In this document: piece after piece, positions 49,581-59,130 of the stretch | Layout: each line of letters begins with the position of its first letter | Position numbering within the stretch: position 1 is the stretch's first letter | Assembly: GCF_000328475.2 (NCBI RefSeq) | Contig: NC_026478.1 | Location: forward strand, 1 to 64,000 | Direction: 5' to 3' | Source of the DNA: Mycosarcoma maydis | Taxonomy: Eukaryota > Basidiomycota > Ustilaginomycetes > Ustilaginales | DNA: 64,000 bases | Position numbers and translations under genes: made by a program | Notes under the pieces: generated by a model | Seen by the model: the letters and a program-made list of their open reading frames with translations, nothing else | Database searches by the model: none | Told to the model about the DNA's origin: nothing

Positions 49581-49931
49581 ATTTGCAGTCTGTCGAGAAA
49601 CGCTTCGTGATCGTGTATCACAGTGATGGTTGTGATGACAGCCATGCGATCTATCAAAACTTCAGAGAGAAAACAAAAGCAAATCACAAATCGTGATTCG
49701 TGATTCGTGATTCATGAATGTGGAGGGAAGGATTCCGTGATTCTGTTGTGGATGTGCGCGCGATTCACGATTCGTGATGATTATTGATTGTTGCAGATCG
49801 TTGTAGATTCACGATCACGATTTGGTTACAGGATTCTGTTTCTAAGTTTCGTGAATCTTGCACAAGTCTAATAAGGATGTGAACTGGTGGTGCGCCTCGG
49901 TCTATGACACGGATCCGTCGCAGGTTTACGC
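49581..49931. repeat. Short intergenic region packed with heptamers
   Basis: AATCGTGATTCGTGATTCG begins a 7-bp-period tandem at about 49688-49715. Further ATTCACGATTCGTGAT and ATTCACGATCACGATT forms lie at 49763-49780 and 49807-49821, and TTCGTGAATC at about 49847-49856. The stretch also holds the promoter of the unknown gene and the 3' flank of the flavoenzyme gene. Confidence 0.75.
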
Positions 49932-51194
49932 TTAGAGCTTCTGGTCCTTCTCTGCACCGTGTTCAGGTTCCCTGAGACGCATGACGGCGTCGGTGGCAAA
50001 CTTGGCACCTTCGGCGGTGGAGGTGTCGCATGGAGTAGCGCCGTGGCCGATCTGGTTAAGCTGGACGACGCAGGCGCCGATCTCAATCTGTCGCGGCAAG
50101 TCGGGGTGCACGTCTCTTGCCTTCTGCTGCTTGCCGCTGAGCAAGTGCTTGCAAAGGTGAGGCTCGCCGCAGAGAGGTCTCGCGAGACCGACAATGTCAC
50201 ACGACCTTTCTTCCACAGCCTTTGCCATCGCCTTGGACGAACGGAAGCCTCCCGTGACGGCGAGACGAGCCGTGCTGAGGTGTGGTCGGATGCGTTCGGC
50301 AAACTCGATGAAGAACGATTCACGCGCGATGGTCGACTCCTTCTTGTGCTCGAATCCGCTGCTCTCGTACGTTCCACCCGAAAGCTCGATCAAGCCAACA
50401 CCGGCAGCTTCGAGCTTCTTGGACATGGTGAACGATTCTTCGGCGTCGAATCCGCCATCGGCAAAGTCGGCCGAGTTGATCTTGATCGAAATGATAAACT
50501 TGGGATCCGGGACCGCCTTGCGGATGCTCTCGATGATTTCAAACACGATACGCGAACGACCTTCAAGGTTACCACCGTACTGGTCGGTACGTTTGTTAAC
50601 ACGTGGCGATAGGAATTGCGACAAGAGATAGCCGTGTGCAGCGTGTAGCTCGATACCATTGGCCTTGGCTTCGTAGAGCACCTTGGCAGCGAAACCGAAC
50701 CGACGCGCAATGTCATGGATCTCGTCCACGGTCAAAGGGCGAGGTTTGCCAAAGGTCATGCCCATACCCGGAGGACACTGCACGTCGGACGAGGAGACGG
50801 GAATAGAAGCGATCTCTTCCGAGGTCTGTCGACCAGCGTGAGTCACCTGGGCGATGACGAGTGAGCCGTGCGCGCTGGCAGCATCGATGACCGGCTTATA
50901 CGCCTCGACGTACTCTTGGTGTGAGCCAATCTCGGGGTCGATGCATGCATTCTTCTTGGCTTCAGGGTAACGAGCATCACATGGAATGTTGCCAAGGACA
51001 ATGGTGCCAATCTCACCCTCGCCCCACGTCTTGTACAGGTTGATGTATTCGGGTGTAGGCCAGCCACGCTTCTTGAAATCGTCTTCGGACCACGTGCAAA
51101 GACGCTCGGTCATGGCACTCTTGAGCGTTGCATTGGGAGCTGTTACGCCGTTAGAAAAGACGACGGGCTTTTTGAGGGCTTCAAGGTGCGACAT
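49932..51194 (-). CDS. Old Yellow Enzyme family NADH:flavin oxidoreductase
   Basis: A 420-residue FMN-dependent TIM-barrel ene-reductase of the Old Yellow Enzyme family. It has VTHAGRQ at 117-123, the paired substrate-anchoring His184 and His187 in ELHAAHGYLL, the SQFLSPRVNKRTDQYGG loop that follows them, and the FMN-phosphate region VTGGFRSSKAM with DIVGLARPL. These enzymes reduce activated C=C bonds in enones, quinones or nitro compounds with NAD(P)H. The physiological substrate cannot be told. The length is normal and no intron is needed. The C-terminus QKL is only weakly like a peroxisomal signal, so a cytosolic location is more likely. Confidence 0.92.
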   Translation of the reverse strand: MSHLEALKKPVVFSNGVTAPNATLKSAMTERLCTWSEDDFKKRGWPTPEYINLYKTWGEGEIGTIVLGNIPCDARYPEAKKNACIDPEIGSHQEYVEAYKPVIDAASAHGSLVIAQVTHAGRQTSEEIASIPVSSSDVQCPPGMGMTFGKPRPLTVDEIHDIARRFGFAAKVLYEAKANGIELHAAHGYLLSQFLSPRVNKRTDQYGGNLEGRSRIVFEIIESIRKAVPDPKFIISIKINSADFADGGFDAEESFTMSKKLEAAGVGLIELSGGTYESSGFEHKKESTIARESFFIEFAERIRPHLSTARLAVTGGFRSSKAMAKAVEERSCDIVGLARPLCGEPHLCKHLLSGKQQKARDVHPDLPRQIEIGACVVQLNQIGHGATPCDTSTAEGAKFATDAVMRLREPEHGAEKDQKL

Positions 51195-52101
51195 GTTTGC
51201 GGATCAGTCGGCAGGCTTGGCTTAGGAACGGAGGATGATTAACGATGGGTTCGACCTTCTGAAGGCTATCAGACTTATAAGGCAAGGCTGGCAGCATAGT
51301 TCGGTACACGGCGACTCGGACTTAACGAGGTGGAATGCAAGACATGGCACCTGCATCTTGGCATGAAAGCGTGGTAGGGCTTCTTTGCTTATGATGTATG
51401 CCTGCGAAACACATCGCCAGCATTTCTCTCGGGCTTGTGTTCATGTACATGCGCGTTGATGGCAGCGGCGCGAAATTCTACAAGTTTTCTTCTCTTGTTC
51501 ATTTGCATTGCCGAGGTGTGCATGGTCCAATTCTCTTCGAACTGTTGCGAGCCTCTGACGTCTGCGTCCGAACATGTAACAAGCCGAGTCCTGAAGTGGA
51601 CATTAGATGCTTGTTGAGCGCCAGTGCCGGTGTGTCACCAACAGGCTTCACTGATTCAAGACTAAAAGAGTAACATTTCTGACTGCCAATCACGAATGAC
51701 GTTGCTGGAAAGTTCCGCCGGCATTAAGTTGGCCAATTTCGATTACCCTAAGCGCAGATCCACTGAGAAGGACCTGTTGCACAAACTTGCACAACAGAGT
51801 CGGGAAATTGAATCGCGAATGAAACAAAACCCCCCTAAAAATGAAAAGTAGAAGAAGACATCGGGAGAGGATCAAGTAGGCGTTTGATTCATCGGGAGAT
51901 CCAACTGTATCAACGCATCGAGGCGCCGAACAAGACACCGAGCGGGTTTCTCCTGCTTCCAATCAGTCAACAACGATAGCCATGCTTCGGACACTGAATG
52001 AAAATGGGCATCAGCGATTCCTAGCTAGCCGAAGCCTCCTCTCTATCTTCCTCTTTCCATCACAGACATAGGAATTCAACAAAAGCCGGACAAGAGACCA
52101 G
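51195..52101. other. Divergent intergenic region, no gene seen
   Basis: About 0.9 kb between the flavoenzyme and acetyltransferase genes. Heptamer copies AATCACGAATG at 51689-51699 and a variant at 51811-51820. Short ORFs here have no supporting features. Confidence 0.4.
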
Positions 52102-52944
52102 ATGGCGTATGGACACGTTCCGAGGCCCACTGGGTCGGATCCCAGCACGCTCCGTCCTCGCATCTACACACTGCCGCCACGGGCACAGACGCAGCAACGA
52201 CAGGGCGTTGTGATGATCCCCTTCAACGCCGAGGGATCTGATCAAGCTGGCTACGTTGCTGTTGACAGCAAACAAGTGCTGCGGCCTCCAAAGCCACTGA
52301 TCGAGTATCTAGCAAAGGTGTTTAATGCCGAGCTGGAACGCGGCGTCACATACCCGCAACGCGGACCCATGGATTTGGCCGAGTTCGAAGGCTACTTTTT
52401 GGGGTATGATCTCATCGTCGGATTCTTCCTCTCGGCTGATCAGCTCGCATTGATCACAGCCTCGAACGCCCCCGATGTAGGGCTACAAGTGGATAACGTC
52501 GGACAACTTCCGGATCTGTCGCAGCTCGACTACGAAGAGCAAGTGGCTGGTTTCTACTATATCAAGCCTAACTATCCCGGCCGATCTTCGCACTTGTGCA
52601 ACGCCGGCTTTGTCGTTCCCCCTACGGGGAGAGGTCTCGGATTGGGCGGTGTGTTCGGTCGCTCGTTCCTCCACTTCGGCCCGCAAGCAGGCTACAAAGG
52701 CTCCGTGTTCAACCTGGTTTATGTCAACAACACGGCCAGCGTCAAGATTTGGCAGAGGCTCGGTTTCACCATTATTGGAAGGCTACCCATGGCGGGGTTG
52801 CTCAAAACCGAGGATGGAGGCGAAGAGTTGACCGATGCCTACATCATATTCAAAGACTTTACCGGTACAGTGCAGGACAACCATTCGGCGGAATCAAAAG
52901 CGCTTCGAACTCAATCAAATGATGGAACGCAGGGTGCTATCTAG
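52102..52944 (+). CDS. GNAT-family N-acetyltransferase
   Basis: A 280-residue protein with a GNAT fold in its C-terminal part. The segment VPPTGRGLGLGGVFGRSFL (about 173-191) is motif A, where the R-G-x-G-x-G/L pattern binds the acetyl-CoA pyrophosphate. The strand FNLVYVNNTASVKIWQRLGF (about 209-228) is motif B, with the characteristic N-x-x-S/A-V-x-I/L-W-x-x-L-G-F. Similar fungal proteins acetylate small molecules or amino-acid analogues (MPR1 type), and some act on histones, so the substrate is open. The N-terminal 90 residues hold no known domain. The ATG at 52102 starts the frame and no intron is evident. Confidence 0.85.
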   Translation: MAYGHVPRPTGSDPSTLRPRIYTLPPRAQTQQRQGVVMIPFNAEGSDQAGYVAVDSKQVLRPPKPLIEYLAKVFNAELERGVTYPQRGPMDLAEFEGYFLGYDLIVGFFLSADQLALITASNAPDVGLQVDNVGQLPDLSQLDYEEQVAGFYYIKPNYPGRSSHLCNAGFVVPPTGRGLGLGGVFGRSFLHFGPQAGYKGSVFNLVYVNNTASVKIWQRLGFTIIGRLPMAGLLKTEDGGEELTDAYIIFKDFTGTVQDNHSAESKALRTQSNDGTQGAI

Positions 52945-53526
52945 CAACTCTGGCTTGTGTTTTCACAATGACTTTTCGCGGCGGTCTGGATCACCACGAG
53001 CCTAGAACGTAAAGGTCTATGTGATGGCATCTGTATGTTTCCCTCATCGTTCTCCAGATCTTGAACTAGCTGCAATGTTTATTGTACTGGCATGAGCGCG
53101 GCGTGTTCTGCGGATGAATATCGCGTCACTCAACACCAAGGCACATTTTGTTCTAAGCCTTAAGATAGAATGAAGTAATGGTATCATCTGTCGAATGCGT
53201 GACTATAGAAAAGGATACAGCGCCGGGTCATGATAAACGTAGGTGCAGATCGGCAGCAACAAAGCCCCGCTTCAACGCTTGGTAAGCAGCCATGGCAAAA
53301 CCAGCTCTTCGTAAATTGTCTGCCTCATTGGCGTGGGCCCGGATTGTAATATCGAAGCGCTTAATATTTGTGATGATGTTCGTTTATTCATTAGGGTGCG
53401 CGACATGATAGCACGGAGTAAGCGGTCCAAATGCTGAGACCTAGCTCGGCGCGATCGACGGTAGCAACTGCCATGGTTGTCCCGCAAAACGTGGTCAAGC
53501 TTTGCGTCTGCATACTTGTGATGATG
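52945..53526. other. Convergent 3' intergenic region
   Basis: Lies between the acetyltransferase and PMP3 stops. No gene or repeat is recognisable. Confidence 0.4.
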
Positions 53527-53835
53527 TTAATACTTGAAGATGATGTATAGGGCGTGTACGATGCCAGGAAGATAACCAAGTATAGTCAAGAGAACGTTGA
53601 TCCAAAAGTCACTGTTGGTGTCGAACATGTGCGTAAGAAAACAAAGTCAGTATACGCCGGAGAAAAGTCAAGGTTCTTGCAAGCCGACGAGCTTGCTTGA
53701 ATAGGTATGCGTGGATGGCAGTGGAGCAATGGGCCGAGATACGTACGCGCCGCAACCTCGCTCGAGGAACACACCAAGAGGTGGAAGGAAGATGGCCAGG
53801 ATGATCTTGAAAATGTCGCTGCAGGTGAAAGGCAT
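53527..53835 (-). CDS. PMP3: Plasma membrane proteolipid 3 (UPF0057)
   Basis: A two-exon gene, exon 1 at 53835-53747 and exon 2 at 53611-53527, encoding 57 residues. The intron is 135 nt with a GTACGT donor and CAACAG acceptor. The protein starts MPFTCSDIFKIILAIFLPPL, continues GVFLERGCGA and DFWINVLLTILGYLPG, and ends HALYIIFKY, which is the UPF0057 family almost word for word. It has two membrane helices and no other domain. PMP3 proteins sit in the plasma membrane and affect ion homeostasis and salt or cation tolerance. A TATATATA lies about 110 bp upstream, fitting strong expression. Residues 5 (Cys) and 9 (Phe) differ from the commonest sequence but lie in the variable N-terminal part. 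Confidence 0.95.
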
Positions 53836-55089
53836 CTTGGGCTAATGTACTTTACTACGAGGAGTTGTGACGGAGAATGGGTAACGACGTTGAACGGATG
53901 GGCAGATGGAGGTAGAAGTTTCTATCGGGTATGCGTGGATGTGTATATATAGCTGACGAATTGAGTTTCAAAGAAAGCGGGGCGTAGGTCGGAAAGTAGT
54001 CGGGTAGCTGCTGTGAGTAGACACAATAGTTGTTTGTGACGGTGGGACTGTGACTGTTCAGTAGGCCACTGAGAGAGAGAGAGAGGCATGTCCGTTATGA
54101 CGTTGCACGCGCCGAGCCATGGTCCCGAAGTACTGCGACCGTGTGTATCGACGTCATCTCGACATACGTGAATTAGCCACGAAATTGCACGAATATGGAC
54201 GGAAAGGGGGACAAGTTATTAATAAAATTGGAACTTGTAACCACCGCAAGGGTCTAAATTCCTGGTCTGCCTCTCACGACTGTACTGTACAGAACGATTC
54301 GCTCGTTTCGTAAACACATGCCAATCGCGAATCGCGAAAGCTGTGCTGCCTAGTTGACACAGCATTCGGATCGCAGCACCGCCAATTTCAACTGTAGCTA
54401 CATCTGTATTTGCGATTGCAAGATACAATTAGTCAAATCATATTATCATTTATTTAATAATCTTGGATACATCACCAAGAATCGTGAATCACCAATCACT
54501 GAATGTTTGTCAAGAACCAACTCGGTCTGCAGTTTTCGTGTCGCCAATTGCTGCTTCACTTCCTCCGCCGGTCCGTCCACGATCCGGTGCCTGCCTCGTG
54601 TGCGATCGGCAAACAGCCTGGTTCTGCGACTGTGGCGTCCGAGACTGTGTTTCGCATTTATAATTAGAGCCTTACATGCTTCCAATTTCAGTTGCGATGG
54701 CGGTGGTAAGGGCAACTACAGCTCATCCGCATAAAGCTCATTTGGGGGCCAAGCTAGGCCAAGCTTTAATGCCTGCCGGCTTTTCTTGGCTCGTCATCAA
54801 GGCCGCCGTGTTGACTTGGCTGTGCAGGTTTTTCCTCCACACACGTTGCTGCAAAAGCGGCGGAATGAAACACGACAGTAGCTTTATTCGTGATAGTTTT
54901 GGACTTTGCACTCACTAAGCTTCTGACTTCCTCGGCAAACGGAATTGACACTTGGCCAAGACCCTAACCCTGAATGCTTGAAAGCAGGTCGAGCTGCTCA
55001 TGCTCTGTGCCACGGGGCGCTCAGCAGATTGTGGCGGGCTGGACGACAACAACCAAGAGCACACCCACCACCGCCGTGGCAACAAAATC
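53836..55089. promoter_or_regulatory. Divergent intergenic region between PMP3 and SDR genes
   Basis: About 1.25 kb with no gene seen. TATATATA at 53944-53951 is placed as a TATA box for PMP3. A (GA)n run lies at 54071-54085 and a heptamer copy at 54480-54488. The middle part (54380-54480) is AT-rich. Confidence 0.45.
53944..53951 (-). promoter_or_regulatory. Probable TATA box of PMP3
   Basis: TATATATA 109 bp before the PMP3 start codon, a normal distance for a TATA box with a leader of about 80 nt. Confidence 0.55.
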
Positions 55090-56343
55090 ATGTCGATTTT
55101 GAGCATTGACACCGTCGTCACTCTGTCCAAGTGGTTGATCTTCAGTGCGTAAGCGCAGCCCGCCTCATACTTCGACCGAGCGTTGTCTGACAAGCCACTG
55201 ACGTTTTTTGCATGCGCGCTCTTCGTCACACGCACCGGCCCAGATCCTTTGCTCAGTGTCGCCTACTTGGTCGCCCTTGGTTGCGACAGATACAGCTGCA
55301 AGACGTCCAACGAATGGCTTCAGCGTCGACTGCATGCCTCTCGCAATCTTTTGCCGGATGATCAACGCCACCAGACATGGATTGGGATTGCAGCATTTGG
55401 TGTTCTGCTGGCATGGTGGCTGGTGCTCTCCTCTCACCTATGGTACAATCGTATCTATCTACGTCCAATCCGTAGCAGGGAGTGGAAGGATGAGCTTGTG
55501 GTCATCACCGGCGCTTCATCCGGCATCGGATATCGCACAGCCTTGCGCTTTGCAGCAAAGGGCGCCAGTGTCGTCGCTATCGATATACAAAAGCTTCCTA
55601 CCTTTGGCGCGCAGAATGCATCTTCATCCTCATCGATAGACGCTTCAACACGCAACAACATCTCGGCCTACATCTGCGATTTGGCGTCCGAAGAAGCGCT
55701 CGCCAAAGTGCTCAAGTCGATCCTTGCTATTCACGGTACACCCACAGTGATCATCAACAATGCCGGCTTTACCCATTCGCAGCCCATCACACTCCTCTCC
55801 TCATCGCAACTCTCGCGTCTCGTCAACGTCAATCTTACCTCGCACCTGTGGATCCTCCGACACTTGCTACCGCACATGATCCAGCGCGTCAAGCAGGACG
55901 GAAAAAGTGGACATATTGTTTCAACTGCATCAGTTATGGGCCATACGGGTGTCTCGCAGATGATCGACTACTGCGCTTCCAAGCATGGCGTCGTTGGGTT
56001 GCACAAGGCGCTTCGATATGAACTCGATTACTGTCATCGTTGTCCACAGATTCGCACAACTCTGCTGGTGCTCGGGCACGTCTGCACGCCGCTTTTCGAG
56101 GGCTTACCTTCCAATTTTCTGGCACGCTTCTTGGGACCATCGGTGCATCCAGATGCAGTGGCAAAGCGCATCGTTACAGCTGTACAGAAGAGACGTGGTG
56201 GCACAATAGCAATGCCCTGGTATGCCAATTGGTCAGAAGTGTTTGCACTCTTACCTAGCTGGGCTGCTGACTTTGCTCACTGGCTGCTAGCATCCAATAC
56301 CAGCATGGATGGCATGAACAAGGCGCGTCAAAAGCAAGCATAA
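55090..56343 (+). CDS. Membrane-anchored short-chain dehydrogenase/reductase
   Basis: A spliced gene: exon 1 at 55090-55148 and exon 2 at 55257-56343, 381 residues. The 108-nt intron (GTAAGC donor, TTGCTCAG acceptor) joins LIFSA to VAYLVALG in phase and restores one N-terminal hydrophobic helix. A second hydrophobic segment lies near 65-85. The Rossmann motif TGASSGIG is at 104-111, NNAG at 187-190, and the catalytic Tyr258/Lys262 in YCASK. This order matches RDH10/17-beta-HSD11-like SDRs, which oxidise or reduce retinoids, sterols or lipid alcohols at the ER or lipid droplets. The exact substrate is unknown. Without the upstream exon the frame would begin at a TTG at 55183. Confidence 0.87.
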
Positions 56344-56468
56344 CTGCCAATAGAAACAGATGCGTGATGCTACGTTGCAATGCGTTGGTCTGTTAAGGTG
56401 TACGCGTGTGAGCCTATTGCATGCGTTGAGTTTGCTGCGATGAAAAGCGATCTTCGACGCATGGTCGT

Positions 56469-57320
56469 TCACCCAGTCTCTCCGACCAAGATATACCATG
56501 CTTTGCCGGCTTGTGTTTTTCTGACAAAGACGAGCTTGTTGAGCTGATCGAGCAGCCTGTGCGCAGTAACAAAAATGGATTCGCTTGACGCTCGATCCAA
56601 CGCAACGCATTCCTTGCGCACAGTGATAGGCATCGAGGTTGCCGACTGTACCAAGGATGCGTCGACAAGAAAGGGTAAAGTGATAGCAGCTCGAGTGAAT
56701 CTGAACTTCACCAGCAGATCCTCGAACTGGACCGCATTAGAAGCGCGGCTTGAGCTGTTGAGCGCTTTGCCGATCTCGTCTTCTATGTAAGTTTGTGGCT
56801 GCAGCCATTTGAACAAGTCCTGTAACATCTGTCTTTGGTCGGACTCGGCGTCGTCGTTGATCAGAAGGAGCGATGAGCGGGACGCAAGGTGGCGTCGGCT
56901 GATGCGGTACGAGATGTAGTGGTCCAGCACGCGTGTCTCCCGACAAGGCTGATCGAGGGACGAGTGGGTGAGACCGGTCGAGTACACAGTTGATGAGATG
57001 GCTTTGAGGTACTCAGGAAAGTACATGGGTCGAAGCAGCGACATGGAGACTGAGTAAACAAGCCTCGAGACTAGCCTCAGATTGCAAAGGACGCCAACGA
57101 GGGTTTCAGCTTGCTCCTCCTCCTTGTCGGGATCATCGACAGCATGAATTTGTACGCTTCTGAGGATAGCTGCAAGAATGAGCTTCCAAGCAGTGTGATA
57201 CGGTGCAATGTCTATGCGTCCGTTTGCGGCTGACTCTGTTTCAAAACCAGATGTGCTGACAAGGTACGATGGTGGTGCTAGCAGCGTCGGTGTCTCTTCA
57301 AAATTGGCTCTGAGTCCCAT
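56469..57320 (-). CDS. Uncharacterised protein
   Basis: A 283-residue protein that I do not recognise. It is mainly helical by composition, with no signal peptide or clear membrane segment. A short acidic stretch (DDPDKEEEQAE) lies near 61-71. Leu-rich amphipathic segments around 75-100 and 160-230, and a C-terminal segment ending KAWYILVGETG, look like protein-protein interaction surfaces. The frame opens at a GTG at 57326; the first ATG is 57320. The steady protein-like composition over 283 codons and its convergent position against the SDR gene (125 bp) favour a real gene. It may be specific to smuts. Confidence 0.6.
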   Translation of the reverse strand: MGLRANFEETPTLLAPPSYLVSTSGFETESAANGRIDIAPYHTAWKLILAAILRSVQIHAVDDPDKEEEQAETLVGVLCNLRLVSRLVYSVSMSLLRPMYFPEYLKAISSTVYSTGLTHSSLDQPCRETRVLDHYISYRISRRHLASRSSLLLINDDAESDQRQMLQDLFKWLQPQTYIEDEIGKALNSSSRASNAVQFEDLLVKFRFTRAAITLPFLVDASLVQSATSMPITVRKECVALDRASSESIFVTAHRLLDQLNKLVFVRKTQAGKAWYILVGETG

Positions 57321-59130
57321 AATCACTGAGATTGCTTAGTAGTAGTGGTTGTCAGTGCTGTTGCTGTTGCTGGTGGATCTCGGTGTGATCATTAAAAGGC
57401 AAGCCGCTTTCGTATCGGCCGTTCCGCCAACAGTGCGAGAAGCATAACCTGGCAGGTCACCTGTTCTGTTCCAGCCTTTCATTTTGGCGCAAGTCGTGAG
57501 TCGTAGTCTATGACGCCTAAATGGAAAGCTGGACGCGGAAAAGCTGTGTTCAGTGACGCATTAATCACGAACAGCCTCGCTGATGCTCCGCGGTAAACAA
57601 AAGAAAACTGTCTTCGTGCTTCATTTACAGTAAGTAGGTCACGGAGAGGGAGGATGACCATAACTTGCAGCTGGTATCCACGATTTACGATTCGTGATTG
57701 TTATAACTTACTACAATACTGTAAATAGTTAGTCGCGAGTACTAACTTATTCACGATGATAATATTTATTATTAATGATAAAAATAACACGTAAGTTAAT
57801 GATAAAGCTGAGAGGAATTGGAAAGCCCTTTCGAGCGCTGTGCCAGGTTTGGCTGGCTTGACCTGGCTTCAAAGCAGGCGGTGCAATCAGGCGCCCGAGC
57901 TGTGGCAGTCAAGTTGGGAATTCGGGGTGCTAAACGAGATTCATGATTCACGATTGTGGTCCTTGCCAGTGTTGATTAAATCAGACTGTACGCACGATGT
58001 CGCCCCAGGACCGGACAGGCGGCCACTTGGCAACGTCCGTGGATCACGAGAAATCACGCAAGAGATGAGCATGGCTCGATCATTCATGATTCTTGATTGG
58101 CGAAATCACGATTTCGTGAATGGAAGACGTGAGGCGTGAGGCACGAGGCACGAGGCACGAGGACGCACGATCATTGTTACGTCTCTTGATGGACACGATC
58201 GCAAGGCCTTCATCGATGTGTGCTGTCGATGAGCAGAAAAGCTGGGCAAAGATAAGAAATTTACGATTCGCCTCCTTCAATCTCGCATGGATCCAAGTGG
58301 ATGTGTAGTAGTATCTTATCGCCCTGGCCTGTCACTTCGTCCGCTTTACCTCCAGAGTTGAGTCAGCCTAGCCGTGCAGAACATACTCTTGCAAGTAGGC
58401 CTTCCGGACCTGCACCACCAGCCTGGAGTTGATAATGTCCACAAAGGACTGGCAATTGGATATCAGCAGGACAGGGTCCACCTCGTCAAGCGGTTACTTC
58501 AAAATTCGTGAGTTCAATTTGAGCCGATTTGATTGGAAGAAGAGTCACGAGTGTCGGCTTGCAAGCGGAAAGAGTTGCGGCTTTTTGGCCCTTTTTGCAC
58601 TCACAACTCTGTGACTGCGTGATTGTCCATTCGGTTCCCCGTCCACACTTATCGCTAGACAGTCTGGCAGATTGGCCTCTATCTCCTTGTGTTTCGGCTG
58701 CGTCGCTAAAAACTAGCGCTCTTCTACAGTCACGAGTCCTCTTCAGCGTGTTGAGTTTTCGACAACGCTCCTGTGCCTGCTGTCCGATCTTCTTTCGACG
58801 GTTACGAGTCTTTGTCGTTGCCGGCTTCGCCGACTAGCAGCAATCTCTCATCTTTCCCCATCGATACGGTCTCGCCTTCGCACTACATTTCATTTTTGTG
58901 CACTTCTTCTCTGACATTGGCCATCTATCCAAACGTCACATCTGAACCTTTCGCCATCTGAGCGAGGGCCTGACTGCCAACACCTCGGCAGATCCGCGCC
59001 TTAGTCGGGTTTCCCGACTACAGACAGTTGGCCCCCTTGTTGAGCCGCTTCTTCCGCCAGCAACCACGCAAGTGCTCGCAACCCTTGCTGATAGACTCGT
59101 ATCGGGGATGTCCATCTTGCCACCGTCTTC
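57321..59130. other. Long divergent intergenic region upstream of Zn2Cys6 regulator
   Basis: About 1.8 kb with no supportable gene. The last 500 bp before 59131 are pyrimidine-rich with several short ATG frames and may be a long 5' leader. Heptamer forms lie at 57680-57698, 57749-57758, 57940-57956 and 58082-58120, and a tandem GAGGCAC array at about 58131-58163. Confidence 0.45.
58131..58163. repeat. Tandem (GAGGCAC) heptamer array
   Basis: Four or so units of GAGGCRY, three of them GAGGCAC, in tandem with a 7-bp period, directly after two ATTCATG/AATCACG heptamers. It is a variant of the heptamer theme with a CACGAGG core. Confidence 0.7.
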
